From the NCBI GenBank assembly GCA_021775525.1, contig JAJFHQ010000043.1, forward strand, positions 1 through 35,288: a DNA stretch of 35,288 nt, given 5' to 3'. Position 1 is the first letter of the stretch, and the number at the start of each line of letters is the position of its first letter. The notes under the pieces were generated by a model that was not told the origin of the DNA, did no database searches, and worked only from the letters and a program-made list of their open reading frames with translations. Positions 22,813 to 31,431 of the stretch are shown here, one piece after another. The position numbers and the translations under genes were made by a program. Source of the stretch: Hyphomicrobiales bacterium (lineage in GTDB: Bacteria; Pseudomonadota; Alphaproteobacteria; Rhizobiales; Methyloligellaceae).

Positions 22813-23776
22813 TTTCGTCTCCGAACTCCTGCGGATCGAAGACGTAGCGCGCATTGCAGAATTCACAGGTGACCCGGATTTTACCGTCTTCAGCCATGTT
22901 GCGTATTTCATCCGCATCAAAGCTGTCCAGCATGGTCTTCACGCGTTCCGTTGAACAGCCACAATGAAATTTGAGCGCCTGCCCCTCGAACGCACGCACC
23001 TGCTCCTCATGAAACAGTGCATAGATGAGCCGCTCTGGCGCCAGCAAGGGGTCCAGCAATTCTTCATCTTTCACGGTCGCTGCCAGAATGCTGGCGCGGT
23101 TCCAGTCCTCCTCGCTGGACATGATGTCCGGCGCGTCACTCCCGCCTTCGCGCGTGAGATGTTGCAGCAGCAAGCCGCCAGCTCGCCAGCTCCATCCCCC
23201 CTGGGTGGTGTCTTCCTCGGTGCCCTTAGCACTATAATGGCGCGCAACCGCGACGCGGATGAATGTGGGGAGCTGCTCGGACTGGCGAAAATAAGTGTCC
23301 GCCGCCTGGTTTAAATCCCCGCCCTCCAGCGTCACCACGCCCTGGTAGGCGTCCATGTCCGGGCCGCGATCTATGGTCATGGCCAGGTGGCCTGACCCGA
23401 TCAGATCGGCTGGCTCTATTTTCCCGGCCTTTTCCAGCGCTTTGACCTTCGCTTCATCATAGCCGGCATATCCGCGCAACTCACCGCCAGAGCGAAAATC
23501 CACCACCAGCATGTTAACCGGGCCATCGGTCTTGGTCTGGAACGTGAACTTGCCGTCAAATTTGAGAGACGTCCCAAGAAGTGCTGTCAGTGCGACAGCC
23601 TCGCCAAGAAATTTGCAAACAGGTTCGGGATAATCATGACCACGCAGGATTTCATCAACGGCTAACCCCAGTCGCACCAGCCGCCCGCTGGCGCCAGCGA
23701 GGTCTGCCTGAAACGGCAGCACCAGATCATCCGGCGCGGTATTGCCCGGCGATATACCTGTCTGTGTTGCGTGCAT
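22805..23776 (-). CDS. hslO: Redox-regulated chaperone Hsp33
   Basis: This encodes 323 residues. The C-terminal zinc switch is complete: C272-x-C274 (FHCGCSTERV) and C304-x2-C307 (CEFCNARYVF). When oxidised, these cysteines form disulfides and turn the protein into an ATP-independent holdase. The N-terminal domain contains EAVALTALLGTSLKFDGKFTFQ, MLVVDFRSGGELRGYAGYD and QGGWSWRAGGLLLQHL, all typical of Hsp33. The start codon abuts the argF stop (TAAATG) and its end overlaps the EamA gene, so it is the third gene of the argD-argF-hslO-eamA unit, an order often seen in alphaproteobacteria. Confidence 0.95.
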   Translation of the reverse strand: MHATQTGISPGNTAPDDLVLPFQADLAGASGRLVRLGLAVDEILRGHDYPEPVCKFLGEAVALTALLGTSLKFDGKFTFQTKTDGPVNMLVVDFRSGGELRGYAGYDEAKVKALEKAGKIEPADLIGSGHLAMTIDRGPDMDAYQGVVTLEGGDLNQAADTYFRQSEQLPTFIRVAVARHYSAKGTEEDTTQGGWSWRAGGLLLQHLTREGGSDAPDIMSSEEDWNRASILAATVKDEELLDPLLAPERLIYALFHEEQVRAFEGQALKFHCGCSTERVKTMLDSFDADEIRNMAEDGKIRVTCEFCNARYVFDPQEFGDENV

Positions 23777-24691
23777 TTATTTCAGACCGAAACACCATGC
23801 CAAAATGGCTTTCTGGGCATGAAGGCGGTTCTCTGCTTCATCAAACACAACCGATTGGGCGCCATCGATTACGCCAGCGGTAACTTCATCGCCCCGGTGA
23901 GCGGGGAGGCAATGCATGAAGATTGCATCCTTGGCAGCTGTTGCCATCAACTCCTCATCGACCCGGTAGGGTGCCAGCAATTTCATCCGCTTTTCCGCAT
24001 CATCGTCACCCATGGACACCCAGACATCGGTGACAATCGCATCCACGCCATCAACGGCTTCCTGCGGAGAGTTGGTGACTTCAACGAAACCACCTTCCTG
24101 TTTTGCCCATTCGAGAAGCGCTGGATCAGGAGACAATTCCTTCGGACAGGCGATCCGCAGTGTGAAGTTGAACTTCACGGCTGCATGGGCCCAGGAATTG
24201 GCCACATTGTTCGCATCCCCGACCCAGGCCACCGTTTTCCCTGTAATCGGGCCTTTGGTTTCCTCAAACGTCATGACGTCCGCCATCACCTGGCAGGGGT
24301 GGGAGCGCTCGGTCAAACCATTGATGACGGGCACGCCGGCATGTTCAGCCAGTTCTGTCATATTTGAATGTGGCCCGGTGCGCAGCATCATGGCGTCAAC
24401 GTAGCGCGAAAGGACACGCGCGGTATCAGCCACCGTTTCGCCCCGCCCAAGCTGTGTCTCACCTGAGTTGAGCACCAGCGTCTCGCCGCCCAACTGTCGC
24501 ATGGCAACATCAAACGAAACGCGTGTGCGGGTGGAAGGCTTGTCGAACATGAGTGCGAGTACAGTGGATGGTGGAACCCTGCAGTTTCCGGACGCCTTGC
24601 CTTCCGCTTTCAAGTCCCGCGCGCTGGCAATCAGCGAGCACAAGGTCTTGGAATCAAATTCATCAATATCTATGAAATGCCGTAGCGCCAT
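23777..24691 (-). CDS. argF: Ornithine carbamoyltransferase
   Basis: This encodes 304 residues. The enzyme transfers a carbamoyl group to ornithine to form citrulline in arginine synthesis. Family motifs are all present: carbamoyl phosphate binding STRTR (53-57) and HPCQ (131-134), ornithine binding region [11 protein letters not shown] (157-167) and DVWVSMG (222-228), and HCLP (260-263). The length is normal. The gene lies 12 bp after argD and its stop codon abuts the hslO start, so the three are clearly one transcript. A trimeric cytoplasmic enzyme. Confidence 0.96.
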   Translation of the reverse strand: MALRHFIDIDEFDSKTLCSLIASARDLKAEGKASGNCRVPPSTVLALMFDKPSTRTRVSFDVAMRQLGGETLVLNSGETQLGRGETVADTARVLSRYVDAMMLRTGPHSNMTELAEHAGVPVINGLTERSHPCQVMADVMTFEETKGPITGKTVAWVGDANNVANSWAHAAVKFNFTLRIACPKELSPDPALLEWAKQEGGFVEVTNSPQEAVDGVDAIVTDVWVSMGDDDAEKRMKLLAPYRVDEELMATAAKDAIFMHCLPAHRGDEVTAGVIDGAQSVVFDEAENRLHAQKAILAWCFGLK

Positions 24692-24703
24692 GACCGATCC
24701 TGC

Positions 24704-25882
24704 CTAGCTGGCGCTAGCGGACACTTGTCCGCACGCCGTGCTTAGCCGCTCACAGGCCATATCGATGTGTTCCTGCTCTACAATAAGTGGGGGAAGGAAC
24801 CTCACCACATTGTCGCCGGCTGGAACCGTAAGCACATGCTCTTCAAACAGGGCTTCAATCAGTTTTTGATTGGGCGCCTTGCATTTCAGGCCGATCATTA
24901 AGCCCTCACCGCGTATCTCTTCGATGACATCTGGATGCTCATCGCAAATTTGTGCAAGTTTCTGTTTCAACCTGACACTCATGGACTGCACATGCTCTAT
25001 GAAGCCCGGCTCCAGAACCACGTCCAGCACCGCGTTGCCCACGGCCATGGCAAGCGGGTTGCCGCCAAATGTTGAGCCATGTGTGCCCGCCTTCATGCCT
25101 TGGGCAGCCTCGCTCGTCGCAAGACACGCTCCGACCGGGAATCCGCCACCAAGCCCCTTGGCCACAGCCATTATGTCAGGGGTCGCGTCAGCCCACTCAT
25201 GGGCAAACAGTTTGCCGGTACGCCCGATGCCGGTTTGAATCTCATCAAAGATGAGCAATATGCCTTTCTCATCTGCAAGGGCTCGCAAATCGCGAAGAAA
25301 ACTCCACGGCACTGTGAGAATGCCACCTTCGCCGAGCACAGGCTCAATGGCAATTGCTGCGGTCTCATCGGTGATGGCCTCACGAACCGCTTCGATATCT
25401 CCCAGCGGTATCTGATCGAATCCGTCTACCACCGGTCCAAAACCATCCAGATGTTTTGCCTGCCCACCCGCCGCAATGGTTGCAAGCGTGCGCCCGTGAA
25501 AGGCGCCTTCGAATGTAATGACCCGGTAACGCTCGGGAGCACCCGTCTCCGAGTGATATTTGCGCGCCATCTTGATCGCGCATTCCATGGCTTCCGCGCC
25601 GGAGTTCGTAAAGAACACCTGGTCTGCGAAGGTGGCCTGGGCCAGCCGTTCGCCAAGCCGCTCCTGCCCGGGGATATGGTAGAGATTGGATGTGTGCCAA
25701 AGGGTCTGGGCCTGCTGGGTGAGCGCGTTGACGAGTGCCGGATGGGCATGCCCGAGCGAAGCCACGGCAACGCCGGCGCCGAAATCCAGGTATTTTTCGC
25801 CGTCTGCAGTTTCAAGAAAGACGCCTTCGCCCTTCACGAATGCCAGATCGGCCCGCGCATATGTCGGTACAAGAGCGCTCAT
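24704..25882 (-). CDS. argD: Acetylornithine aminotransferase
   Basis: This encodes 392 residues from ATG 25882; a GTG three codons upstream is possible, and neither start has a strong ribosome site. It is a class III PLP aminotransferase that forms N-acetylornithine from the semialdehyde (and often acts on succinyldiaminopimelate). Visible motifs are the phosphate-binding [19 protein letters not shown]213 ([15 protein letters not shown]), PLP lysine K242 ([15 protein letters not shown]) and [11 protein letters not shown]. It is the first gene of the argD-argF-hslO-eamA operon. The leader contains a promoter and a terminator-like hairpin (see 25912-25939), suggesting regulated transcription. 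Confidence 0.95.
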   Translation of the reverse strand: MSALVPTYARADLAFVKGEGVFLETADGEKYLDFGAGVAVASLGHAHPALVNALTQQAQTLWHTSNLYHIPGQERLGERLAQATFADQVFFTNSGAEAMECAIKMARKYHSETGAPERYRVITFEGAFHGRTLATIAAGGQAKHLDGFGPVVDGFDQIPLGDIEAVREAITDETAAIAIEPVLGEGGILTVPWSFLRDLRALADEKGILLIFDEIQTGIGRTGKLFAHEWADATPDIMAVAKGLGGGFPVGACLATSEAAQGMKAGTHGSTFGGNPLAMAVGNAVLDVVLEPGFIEHVQSMSVRLKQKLAQICDEHPDVIEEIRGEGLMIGLKCKAPNQKLIEALFEEHVLTVPAGDNVVRFLPPLIVEQEHIDMACERLSTACGQVSASAS

Positions 25883-25911
25883 GATCGCCACACGTTAAGT
25901 TATTCAGAACC

Positions 25912-25939
25912 AAAAAAGCCGCCAGACCGGTGGCGGCTT
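25912..25939 (-). terminator. Terminator-like hairpin in the argD leader (possible attenuator)
   Basis: On the minus strand, GCCGCC and GGCGGC form a GC-rich stem (extended by AA/TT to 8 bp) around an 8-base loop, followed by six T. This is a textbook intrinsic terminator, but it lies 30 bp upstream of the argD start and just downstream of the predicted promoter. It either stops an upstream minus-strand transcript or controls entry into the arg operon. Confidence 0.7.
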
Positions 25940-26275
25940 CGCAATGTCTGAATTCTAAGGCTTCATCTCACCGTGTCAATTGAGCCTCACACGTCAACTT
26001 TATTCAGGTTTCGTCCACTGCCCCCTTTTTTTCTGGGATAAGTCATGTCAGAATCCGATTTACCAGTGGAAAAGAGCAGTCACGGACGGGCGGGCGCTTG
26101 CCGGGCTTTTCACTGATAGAGTAGCTTTACGGAAGTCGGCCACATCACTTAGTTCACTCACCGGTCGGCAGTGACCTCACGTAAGAGTTAGCGTTCTAGC
26201 GGAGCCGCGTTCAGCGGCAACGGATGGATTCGGAGTCGTTAGAGACAAGCGACCACAATTGAGGAGGCAATACCC
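25940..26275. other. Intergenic region between argD and gcrA
   Basis: There is no gene here. It holds the argD promoter (minus strand) and the gcrA leader. Three GANTC methylation sites are present at 26051 (GAATC), 26227 (GATTC) and 26233 (GAGTC), the last two within 50 bp of gcrA. A small hairpin, GCCGC/GCGGC, lies at about 26204-26217. I found no confident sigma70 promoter for gcrA. Confidence 0.5.
25952..25979 (-). promoter_or_regulatory. Promoter of the argD-argF-hslO operon
   Basis: Read on the minus strand, TTGACA (25979-25974), a 16-bp spacer and TAGAAT (25957-25952) come close to the sigma70 consensus. Transcription would start near 25945, a few bases before the terminator-like hairpin. 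Confidence 0.6.
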
Positions 26276-26794
26276 ATGGCGTGGACCGACGATCGAGTCG
26301 AGTTGTTAAAAAAGCTTTGGGCAGAGGGACTTAGCGCCAGCCAGATAGCCAATCAGCTGGGTGGCGTCACAAGGAATGCTGTCATCGGCAAGGTACACCG
26401 GCTTGGACTTTCTGGCCGGACAACAACATCGAGGGTGAAAACGCCGCGCACGCGCCGAAGACCCGCACATACACCAAACCGAACTACCAGACCGCAGATG
26501 CGGTCGCACGGCAACACTGCTCTGAAGCCGGCATATGACCCGAATGCGGAAGAGGAATTCGAGCTGGCACCGGCCCCGATCGTGGAGCTTGTGATCCCGG
26601 TGAATGAGCGGGCGAGCATCCTGACGCTGGATGAAACCAAGTGCCGCTGGCCTATCGGCGATCCCGGAGACGAGGAGTTCCACTTCTGCGGACGGCATTC
26701 AGAAGTCGGTGTTCCCTATTGCGAACACCATTCCAGCATTGCTTATCAACCCGCACAGTCCCGCCGCAGGGGAAGCCGCGCGGGCTCAAGGTAG
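26276..26794 (+). CDS. gcrA: Cell-cycle regulator GcrA
   Basis: This encodes 172 residues from ATG 26276 behind GAGGAGG. The N-terminal helix-turn-helix is the family hallmark: MAWTDDRVELLKKLWAEGLS, then ASQIANQLGGVTRNAVIGKV and HRLGLSGR (residues 1-48). A basic linker of 60 residues (PRTRRRPAHTPNRTTRP) leads to the C-terminal domain with TLDETKCRWPIGDPGDEEFH and FCGRHSEVGVPYCEHHSSIAY, where conserved Cys/His residues lie. In Caulobacter, GcrA binds sigma70 and activates promoters containing methylated GANTC. Such sites occur just upstream of this gene, so it may respond to its own product and to CcrM methylation. Confidence 0.95.
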   Translation: MAWTDDRVELLKKLWAEGLSASQIANQLGGVTRNAVIGKVHRLGLSGRTTTSRVKTPRTRRRPAHTPNRTTRPQMRSHGNTALKPAYDPNAEEEFELAPAPIVELVIPVNERASILTLDETKCRWPIGDPGDEEFHFCGRHSEVGVPYCEHHSSIAYQPAQSRRRGSRAGSR

Positions 26795-26822
26795 CTCAAG
26801 GACTAAACACAACCTTTGTACC

Positions 26823-26876
26823 GGACCTGACCAGATTGGTGGCCTATCCCGCCAATCTGGAAATGGTCTGAGGTCC
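26823..26876. terminator. Symmetric hairpin between convergent gcrA and pit genes
   Basis: CCAGATTGGTGG (26831-26842) pairs with CCGCCAATCTGG (26849-26860) through 12 positions (one G-U) around a 6-base loop. Outer arms GGACCT (26823-26828) and AGGTCC (26871-26876) extend it. There is no long T-tract, so termination efficiency is uncertain, but it lies exactly between two convergent genes. Confidence 0.55.
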
Positions 26877-26880
26877 GTTT

Positions 26881-28404
26881 CTAACGAAACAGCGTCAACC
26901 CCGCATAGATGGCCGCGGCAAGCAATGCTGCCGCCGGCACCGTTATCAGCCAGGCCGCGATGATCACGGCAAAATGCGACCGGCGGACCAGCTTCCTGCG
27001 CGTGACTTCTTCCTGGGTAGGTTTCTCATCAGGGAATGGTGATGGGTAGCGGACGTGTTTCTTGACATAGGCCTGCCGGCGTTTCGATTGGCTTGTGTAA
27101 TATTCCCGGAAAAATCCAACACCGAACACGGCTCCAACAGCGATATGCGTCGAGGACACGGGCAATCCGAGGGCGGATGCCAGGATGACCGTTATTGCAG
27201 CCGACAACGCCACGCAGAAGGCACGCATCGGATTCATCCGTGTGATTTGTTCCCCAACCATCCGTATGAGCTTGGGACCATAGAGAAACAGCCCCAGGGA
27301 AATACCCACTGCCCCGATCAGCATCACCCAGATAGGTATTCCGACCTTGGTGGCGATATCTCCAGACTGGGCCGAGTGCAATATGGCCGCGAGCGGCCCC
27401 ACCGCGTTTGCAACATCATTGGCGCCATGGGCAAAGGACAACAGTGCCGCGGAACATATCAGCGGCACGTGGAACAGAACCCGTAAGGATTCATTCCGGT
27501 TCTCAAGTCCTTCTGATTTGGCCCGCACCCAGGGCCTGAGCAACGCCAGCGCCAGGATAAAGATGCCTATGCCGATGGCCACGATTGTAAGGAAGTCAGG
27601 CTTCCAGACACGCTTCAGACCCTTCATCACCAGATAACAGGAGAACACTGCCGCCATGGTCGCGAGCAGCACCGGCACCCAACGCCGCGCGGCGGCAATC
27701 TTGTCGTCCTGGTAGATCACGTTGATCTTGATGAAGGCGAGAAAGAGCGCCGCGATAATGCCGCCCAGCACCGGCGAGATAACCCAGCTCGCCGCGATCT
27801 TGCTCATGGTGAACCAGTTCACGGCGGCAAAGCCCACGGCTGCAATCCCCGCCCCCATGACACCGCCTACAACCGAGTGGGTGGTGGATACCGGAGCCCC
27901 GATATAAGTCGCGAGATTGACCCATAAGGCCGAGGACAGCAACGCAGCCATCATCGCCCAGACAAATGTTTGCGTATCGGGAACAAGAGAAGGATCGATA
28001 ATCCCTTTGGAGATCGTGTTCACCACTTCGCCCCCAGCGATAAGCGCCCCGGCACTCTCGAATACAGCCGCGATAACAAGTGCGCCCACCAGTGACAGAG
28101 CACGGGATCCGACAGCCGGACCAACATTGTTGGCAACATCGTTGGCGCCGATATTGAGCGCCATGTATCCGCCCAACATCGCTGCCACGATAATGAAAAT
28201 GGCGTTTGGTTGTGCTCCGATATAGATGCTCGCAAAGGCGCCAGCGATCGCCAGGAACAACAGTGCCAGTCCGGGCGCAAAAAGGCGCTGCGAGACAAAC
28301 CGTGTGGCCTCTTCCACATGGACAATCTTGGTAAGGTCCTTGTCGAGCGATGCCTTTTTTAGCTGAAGTGGTTGCGAGTCAGCCGATCGATCCGATTCAG
28401 TCAT
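26881..28404 (-). CDS. pit: PiT-family inorganic phosphate transporter
   Basis: This encodes 507 residues from ATG 28404; an upstream in-frame start adds 12 residues without support. It is a low-affinity phosphate:cation symporter of the inner membrane. The two PiT signature repeats are GGYMALNIGANDVANNVGPA in the first half and LLSFAHGANDVANAVGPLAA in the second, each followed by an APVSTTHSVVG / LPVSSTHIAVG segment. An extended N-terminal cytoplasmic region of about 40 residues and a basic internal loop (RRQAYVKKHVRYPSP) are seen. It is divergent from ppk2 across a shared promoter region of about 217 bp, linking phosphate entry to polyphosphate metabolism. Confidence 0.93.
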   Translation of the reverse strand: MTESDRSADSQPLQLKKASLDKDLTKIVHVEEATRFVSQRLFAPGLALLFLAIAGAFASIYIGAQPNAIFIIVAAMLGGYMALNIGANDVANNVGPAVGSRALSLVGALVIAAVFESAGALIAGGEVVNTISKGIIDPSLVPDTQTFVWAMMAALLSSALWVNLATYIGAPVSTTHSVVGGVMGAGIAAVGFAAVNWFTMSKIAASWVISPVLGGIIAALFLAFIKINVIYQDDKIAAARRWVPVLLATMAAVFSCYLVMKGLKRVWKPDFLTIVAIGIGIFILALALLRPWVRAKSEGLENRNESLRVLFHVPLICSAALLSFAHGANDVANAVGPLAAILHSAQSGDIATKVGIPIWVMLIGAVGISLGLFLYGPKLIRMVGEQITRMNPMRAFCVALSAAITVILASALGLPVSSTHIAVGAVFGVGFFREYYTSQSKRRQAYVKKHVRYPSPFPDEKPTQEEVTRRKLVRRSHFAVIIAAWLITVPAAALLAAAIYAGLTLFR

Positions 28405-28621
28405 CTGCGCCCCATCCCTTCGAATCAATTCACAATCCAAGCCGCAGATAGGACATTCTCATCTCGAAAGTAAACTCATTTTTGTCAGTCATACTTTTTG
28501 TACCCATAAGTAGTAATTATACTTATTTTCTTGGATGACCACTTGCTATCGCCACATCGCATGACTGTTCATGGAACCCAAGTCCGGCTTAGGATAGTGA
28601 CATCAGGCCAGGGGGGGAGAC
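28405..28621. promoter_or_regulatory. Divergent promoter region between pit and ppk2
   Basis: 217 bp with an AT-rich core (about 28465-28535). The ppk2 ribosome site is the G-rich run just before 28622. I see no clear Pho box or sigma70 pair that I would trust. Confidence 0.4.
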
Positions 28622-29497
28622 ATGAGCAAAAAGACCGGAGACACCGGCCATGCAATCGATCTTGCAGGATTCGATCTGGAAAACCCGCGGTTGCCTCAGG
28701 ATATCGACGATGCGGCCTTCCACAGCGGAGGATATCCCTATGACAGACGCATGCCGCGCAAGACCTATGAGACAGAGTTGCAACTCCTGCAAATCGAATT
28801 GCTGAAACTCCAGCGCTGGGTTCGCGCTCAGGGTGAGCGTATCGTCATTTTGTTCGAAGGGCGTGATGCAGCTGGAAAGGGCGGCACCATCAAACGCTTC
28901 ATGGAACATCTCAACCCACGCCATGCACGCGCTGTCGCGCTTTCAAAACCAACTGAAACGGAACGGGGGCAATGGTATTTTCAGCGCTATATCGCCCATC
29001 TGCCAACCGCCGGGGACATGGTTCTGTTTGACCGCTCCTGGTACAACCGCGCCGGTGTTGAGCTGGTGATGGGTTTTTGTACGCCCGGGCAGACCAAAAA
29101 ATTCTTGGAGGAGGCGCCTGATTTCGAATTAGCTCTCGTTCGCGACGGCGTTCGGCTTTTTAAATTCTGGCTGACCGTAGGCCGCGCCATGCAAGTCAAA
29201 CGCTTTCACGCCCGCCGGCATGACCCGCTCAAATCCTGGAAGCTCTCACCCATCGATCTGGCAAGCATGGACAAATGGGATGTCTACACCCAGGCGCGCG
29301 AAGCAATGTTTGAAGCCACCCACACGAAGACCGCACCCTGGACCGTGATCCGATCCAACGACAAGCGTCGTGCGCGTCTCAACGCCATGCGTCATATATT
29401 GGCGTCCATAGACTATGATGAAAAGGACGAGAATATCGTCGCCAAACCCGATCCGAAGATACTAGGTTCCAAGGGTGATATTTTTAAGGATGCCTGA
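28622..29497 (+). CDS. ppk2: Polyphosphate kinase 2
   Basis: This encodes 291 residues from ATG 28622, behind a GGGGGGGAGA run. The single PPK2 domain has Walker A GRDAAGKGG (80-88), the Walker B-like FDRSWYNRAGVE (136-147), lid-region arginines (RFHARRHDPLKSWKLSP) and the C-terminal SNDKRRARLNAMRHIL. A single-domain enzyme of this length belongs to class I/II-type PPK2, which use polyphosphate to phosphorylate nucleoside di- or monophosphates (ADP or GDP to the triphosphate), or run in reverse to make polyphosphate. The divergent phosphate transporter gene supports a role in phosphate storage. Confidence 0.94.
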   Translation: MSKKTGDTGHAIDLAGFDLENPRLPQDIDDAAFHSGGYPYDRRMPRKTYETELQLLQIELLKLQRWVRAQGERIVILFEGRDAAGKGGTIKRFMEHLNPRHARAVALSKPTETERGQWYFQRYIAHLPTAGDMVLFDRSWYNRAGVELVMGFCTPGQTKKFLEEAPDFELALVRDGVRLFKFWLTVGRAMQVKRFHARRHDPLKSWKLSPIDLASMDKWDVYTQAREAMFEATHTKTAPWTVIRSNDKRRARLNAMRHILASIDYDEKDENIVAKPDPKILGSKGDIFKDA

Positions 29498-29547
29498 CGG
29501 CGTCCCGTGATTTTTACAATTCACCGGATTTCAAATGGAGGATGCAG

Positions 29548-30093
29548 GTGCCGCAAGACTCTGAAGATGGCGGACAAACCGTTGATATGGTCCTGACAGC
29601 AATAGCCAGGGACCGCCCCGGCGTGGTGGAAAGCCTTGCAGACGTGATCGCTGCGCATGAAGGCAACTGGGTTGAAAGTTCCATGGCCCAGCTCGGGGGG
29701 GAATTTGCCGGCATCGTGATGGTCGAAGTGCCTGAAGGGGCCGCCGCCAAACTTGATGACGCCCTGACGAAGCTGGACAAGAAGGGCATTGAAGTCACCG
29801 TACACAAAACTGCTTCTCGTGAACGTCCAACCGGACACCATGTCCGACTTGAGCTTACCGGCATTGATCACACAGGTATCGTACTTGAGGTTACACGCAC
29901 CCTTGCCTCAAAAGGGATCAGCATTGACGAACTAAGCACCACCGTATCTCGAGGCAGTATGGGCGCAGAACCTATGTTCTCTGCGCACGCCGACATCGTT
30001 TTACCGGACATAATGGGATTGGATGATTTGCGCGAGGCTCTGGAACTGATCGCTGCAGATATAATGGTTGATATTGAACTGATCAAGATCTGA
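29548..30093 (+). CDS. GcvR-like regulatory protein with two ACT domains
   Basis: This encodes 181 residues if started at GTG 29548, which has TGGAGG (29536-29541) at ideal spacing; ATG 29542, two codons earlier, sits too close to that site. The first ACT domain covers VDMVLTAIARDRPGVVESLA and the following 55 residues. The second starts HHVRLELTGIDHTGIVLEVT. The pattern matches the glycine cleavage system repressor (GcvR) family, in which tandem ACT domains sense an amino acid and act through protein partners rather than binding DNA. It starts 50 bp after ppk2 and 22 bp before the amidohydrolase gene, so it may belong with the amino-acid cluster that follows. Confidence 0.85.
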   Translation: MPQDSEDGGQTVDMVLTAIARDRPGVVESLADVIAAHEGNWVESSMAQLGGEFAGIVMVEVPEGAAAKLDDALTKLDKKGIEVTVHKTASRERPTGHHVRLELTGIDHTGIVLEVTRTLASKGISIDELSTTVSRGSMGAEPMFSAHADIVLPDIMGLDDLREALELIAADIMVDIELIKI

Positions 30094-30115
30094 ACCCGCG
30101 CCCGGCTGTACCCCC

Positions 30116-31357
30116 ATGTCAAACACCCCTTACCCAGAAATAAATTCCAAGCGGCTTTGGCAGCGTCATCTCGATATGGCGAGAATAGGCGCAACCGATG
30201 GCGGCGGCGTCCACCGTCTGGCTCTCACCGAAGAGGATATCGAGGCGCATTTGCTGCTGGTCAGGTGGGCTGAGGCTCATGACTTTACGACCGACCTTGA
30301 TGCCATCGGCATCATGTTTATCCGCCGCGCAGGGAAAGACGTGTCCCTGCCGCCAGTCGCAAGCGGCTCACACACGGACACGCAGCCTTTTGGGGGCCGG
30401 TTTGACGGCATTACCGGAGTTCTGGTTGCATTCGAGGCCCTGGAAACAATCCAAGAGGCGGGTATTGAAACTCGCCATCCACTCGAGACGATCATCTGGA
30501 ACAATGAAGAAGGCTCCCGCTTCATCCCAGCCTGCATGGGATCAGCCGTCTATGCCGGCGTAGAGACGCTCAAGGCCGCACGCGCACGCGAAGACAAGGA
30601 CGGTGTGACCATGGGCGCTTGCGTAGATACGTTGAAAAAAGCCCTACCCCGGGCAGGCGTCCGCGAGCTTGGAGCGCCGATTGCGAGCTTCATCGAAACC
30701 CACATCGAACAAGGTATTAAACTTGAAACCAGCGGCAACACCATTGGTGTGGTGACTGGTATGCAGGGGTATCGCCGTTTCGAGATACAGGTAATAGGCG
30801 AAGATGCGCATTCCGGTACGACACCACGCGCCCGGCGCAAGGACGCCTTTGTCGCCGCGACAGACATGACCCATGCGTTGCGGGAAATTCTGTGGGACGA
30901 CAAGGATGAAATGCGCTACACAATCGGGCGTTTCGATGTCCTGCCCGGTGGTATTTCGGTCGTCCCAGGCCAAGTAAATTTCTACATTGATCTGCGCTAT
31001 CACGACAAGGATACACTTGACGATCTGGGTGATCGAATCCCTGTAGTTTGCAAGGCCCATGCAGGTCCCTGCCAGATCAAAATCGCCGAATTCATCACAC
31101 AGGATCCGATGAATTTTCCGGAAAACATCATAACCAGCTTTGAAGAAGTGGCAGACCGGCACGGGTTTGGCCATGAACGCCTTTACTCCTATGCCGGGCA
31201 TGATGCCCGCCATGCCGCAAGGCTTTGTCCGGCCGGAATGATTTTCATTCCCTGCTGGAAAGGCATCAGCCACAACGAAGCCGAGCGCGCCGAGCCCGGC
31301 GATATTGCTGCTGCGGCTCAGGTGATTTCAGACATGCTGATCGATCAGGCCAAGTGA
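30116..31357 (+). CDS. M20-family Zn amidohydrolase (N-carbamoyl-amino acid hydrolase / allantoate amidohydrolase type)
   Basis: This encodes 413 residues. Metal-binding motifs of the hydantoinase/carbamoylase subfamily are present: H86 in SGSHTDTQPFGGRFDGITG, D97, E131-E132 in WNNEEGSRF, H196 in SFIETHIEQG and the late His in GISHNEAE. The lid segment is GEDAHSGTTPRARRKDA. Enzymes of this type release carbon dioxide and ammonia from N-carbamoyl amino acids or allantoate-like ureides. The exact substrate is not set by these motifs. The neighbours are a double-ACT regulator upstream, and a class III aminotransferase and a TRAP permease downstream, which suggests use of an imported nitrogen compound. 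Confidence 0.9.
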   Translation: MSNTPYPEINSKRLWQRHLDMARIGATDGGGVHRLALTEEDIEAHLLLVRWAEAHDFTTDLDAIGIMFIRRAGKDVSLPPVASGSHTDTQPFGGRFDGITGVLVAFEALETIQEAGIETRHPLETIIWNNEEGSRFIPACMGSAVYAGVETLKAARAREDKDGVTMGACVDTLKKALPRAGVRELGAPIASFIETHIEQGIKLETSGNTIGVVTGMQGYRRFEIQVIGEDAHSGTTPRARRKDAFVAATDMTHALREILWDDKDEMRYTIGRFDVLPGGISVVPGQVNFYIDLRYHDKDTLDDLGDRIPVVCKAHAGPCQIKIAEFITQDPMNFPENIITSFEEVADRHGFGHERLYSYAGHDARHAARLCPAGMIFIPCWKGISHNEAERAEPGDIAAAAQVISDMLIDQAK

Positions 31358-31431
31358 GTTGGCGGTAATGAAATCATATAGAAACCAGAAATGAGTATTA
31401 CGATTATGATGCCCACGGGAGGGGCAGACTC

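Noticed and set aside
25079-25951. Open frame of 290 codons on the plus strand
   Set aside because: It lies entirely opposite argD and its leader, which is a clear real gene; composition is that of a shadow frame.
28470-28505. Possible Pho box between pit and ppk2
   Set aside because: GTCAGTCATA and the following T-rich stretch match the PhoB direct-repeat consensus only loosely.
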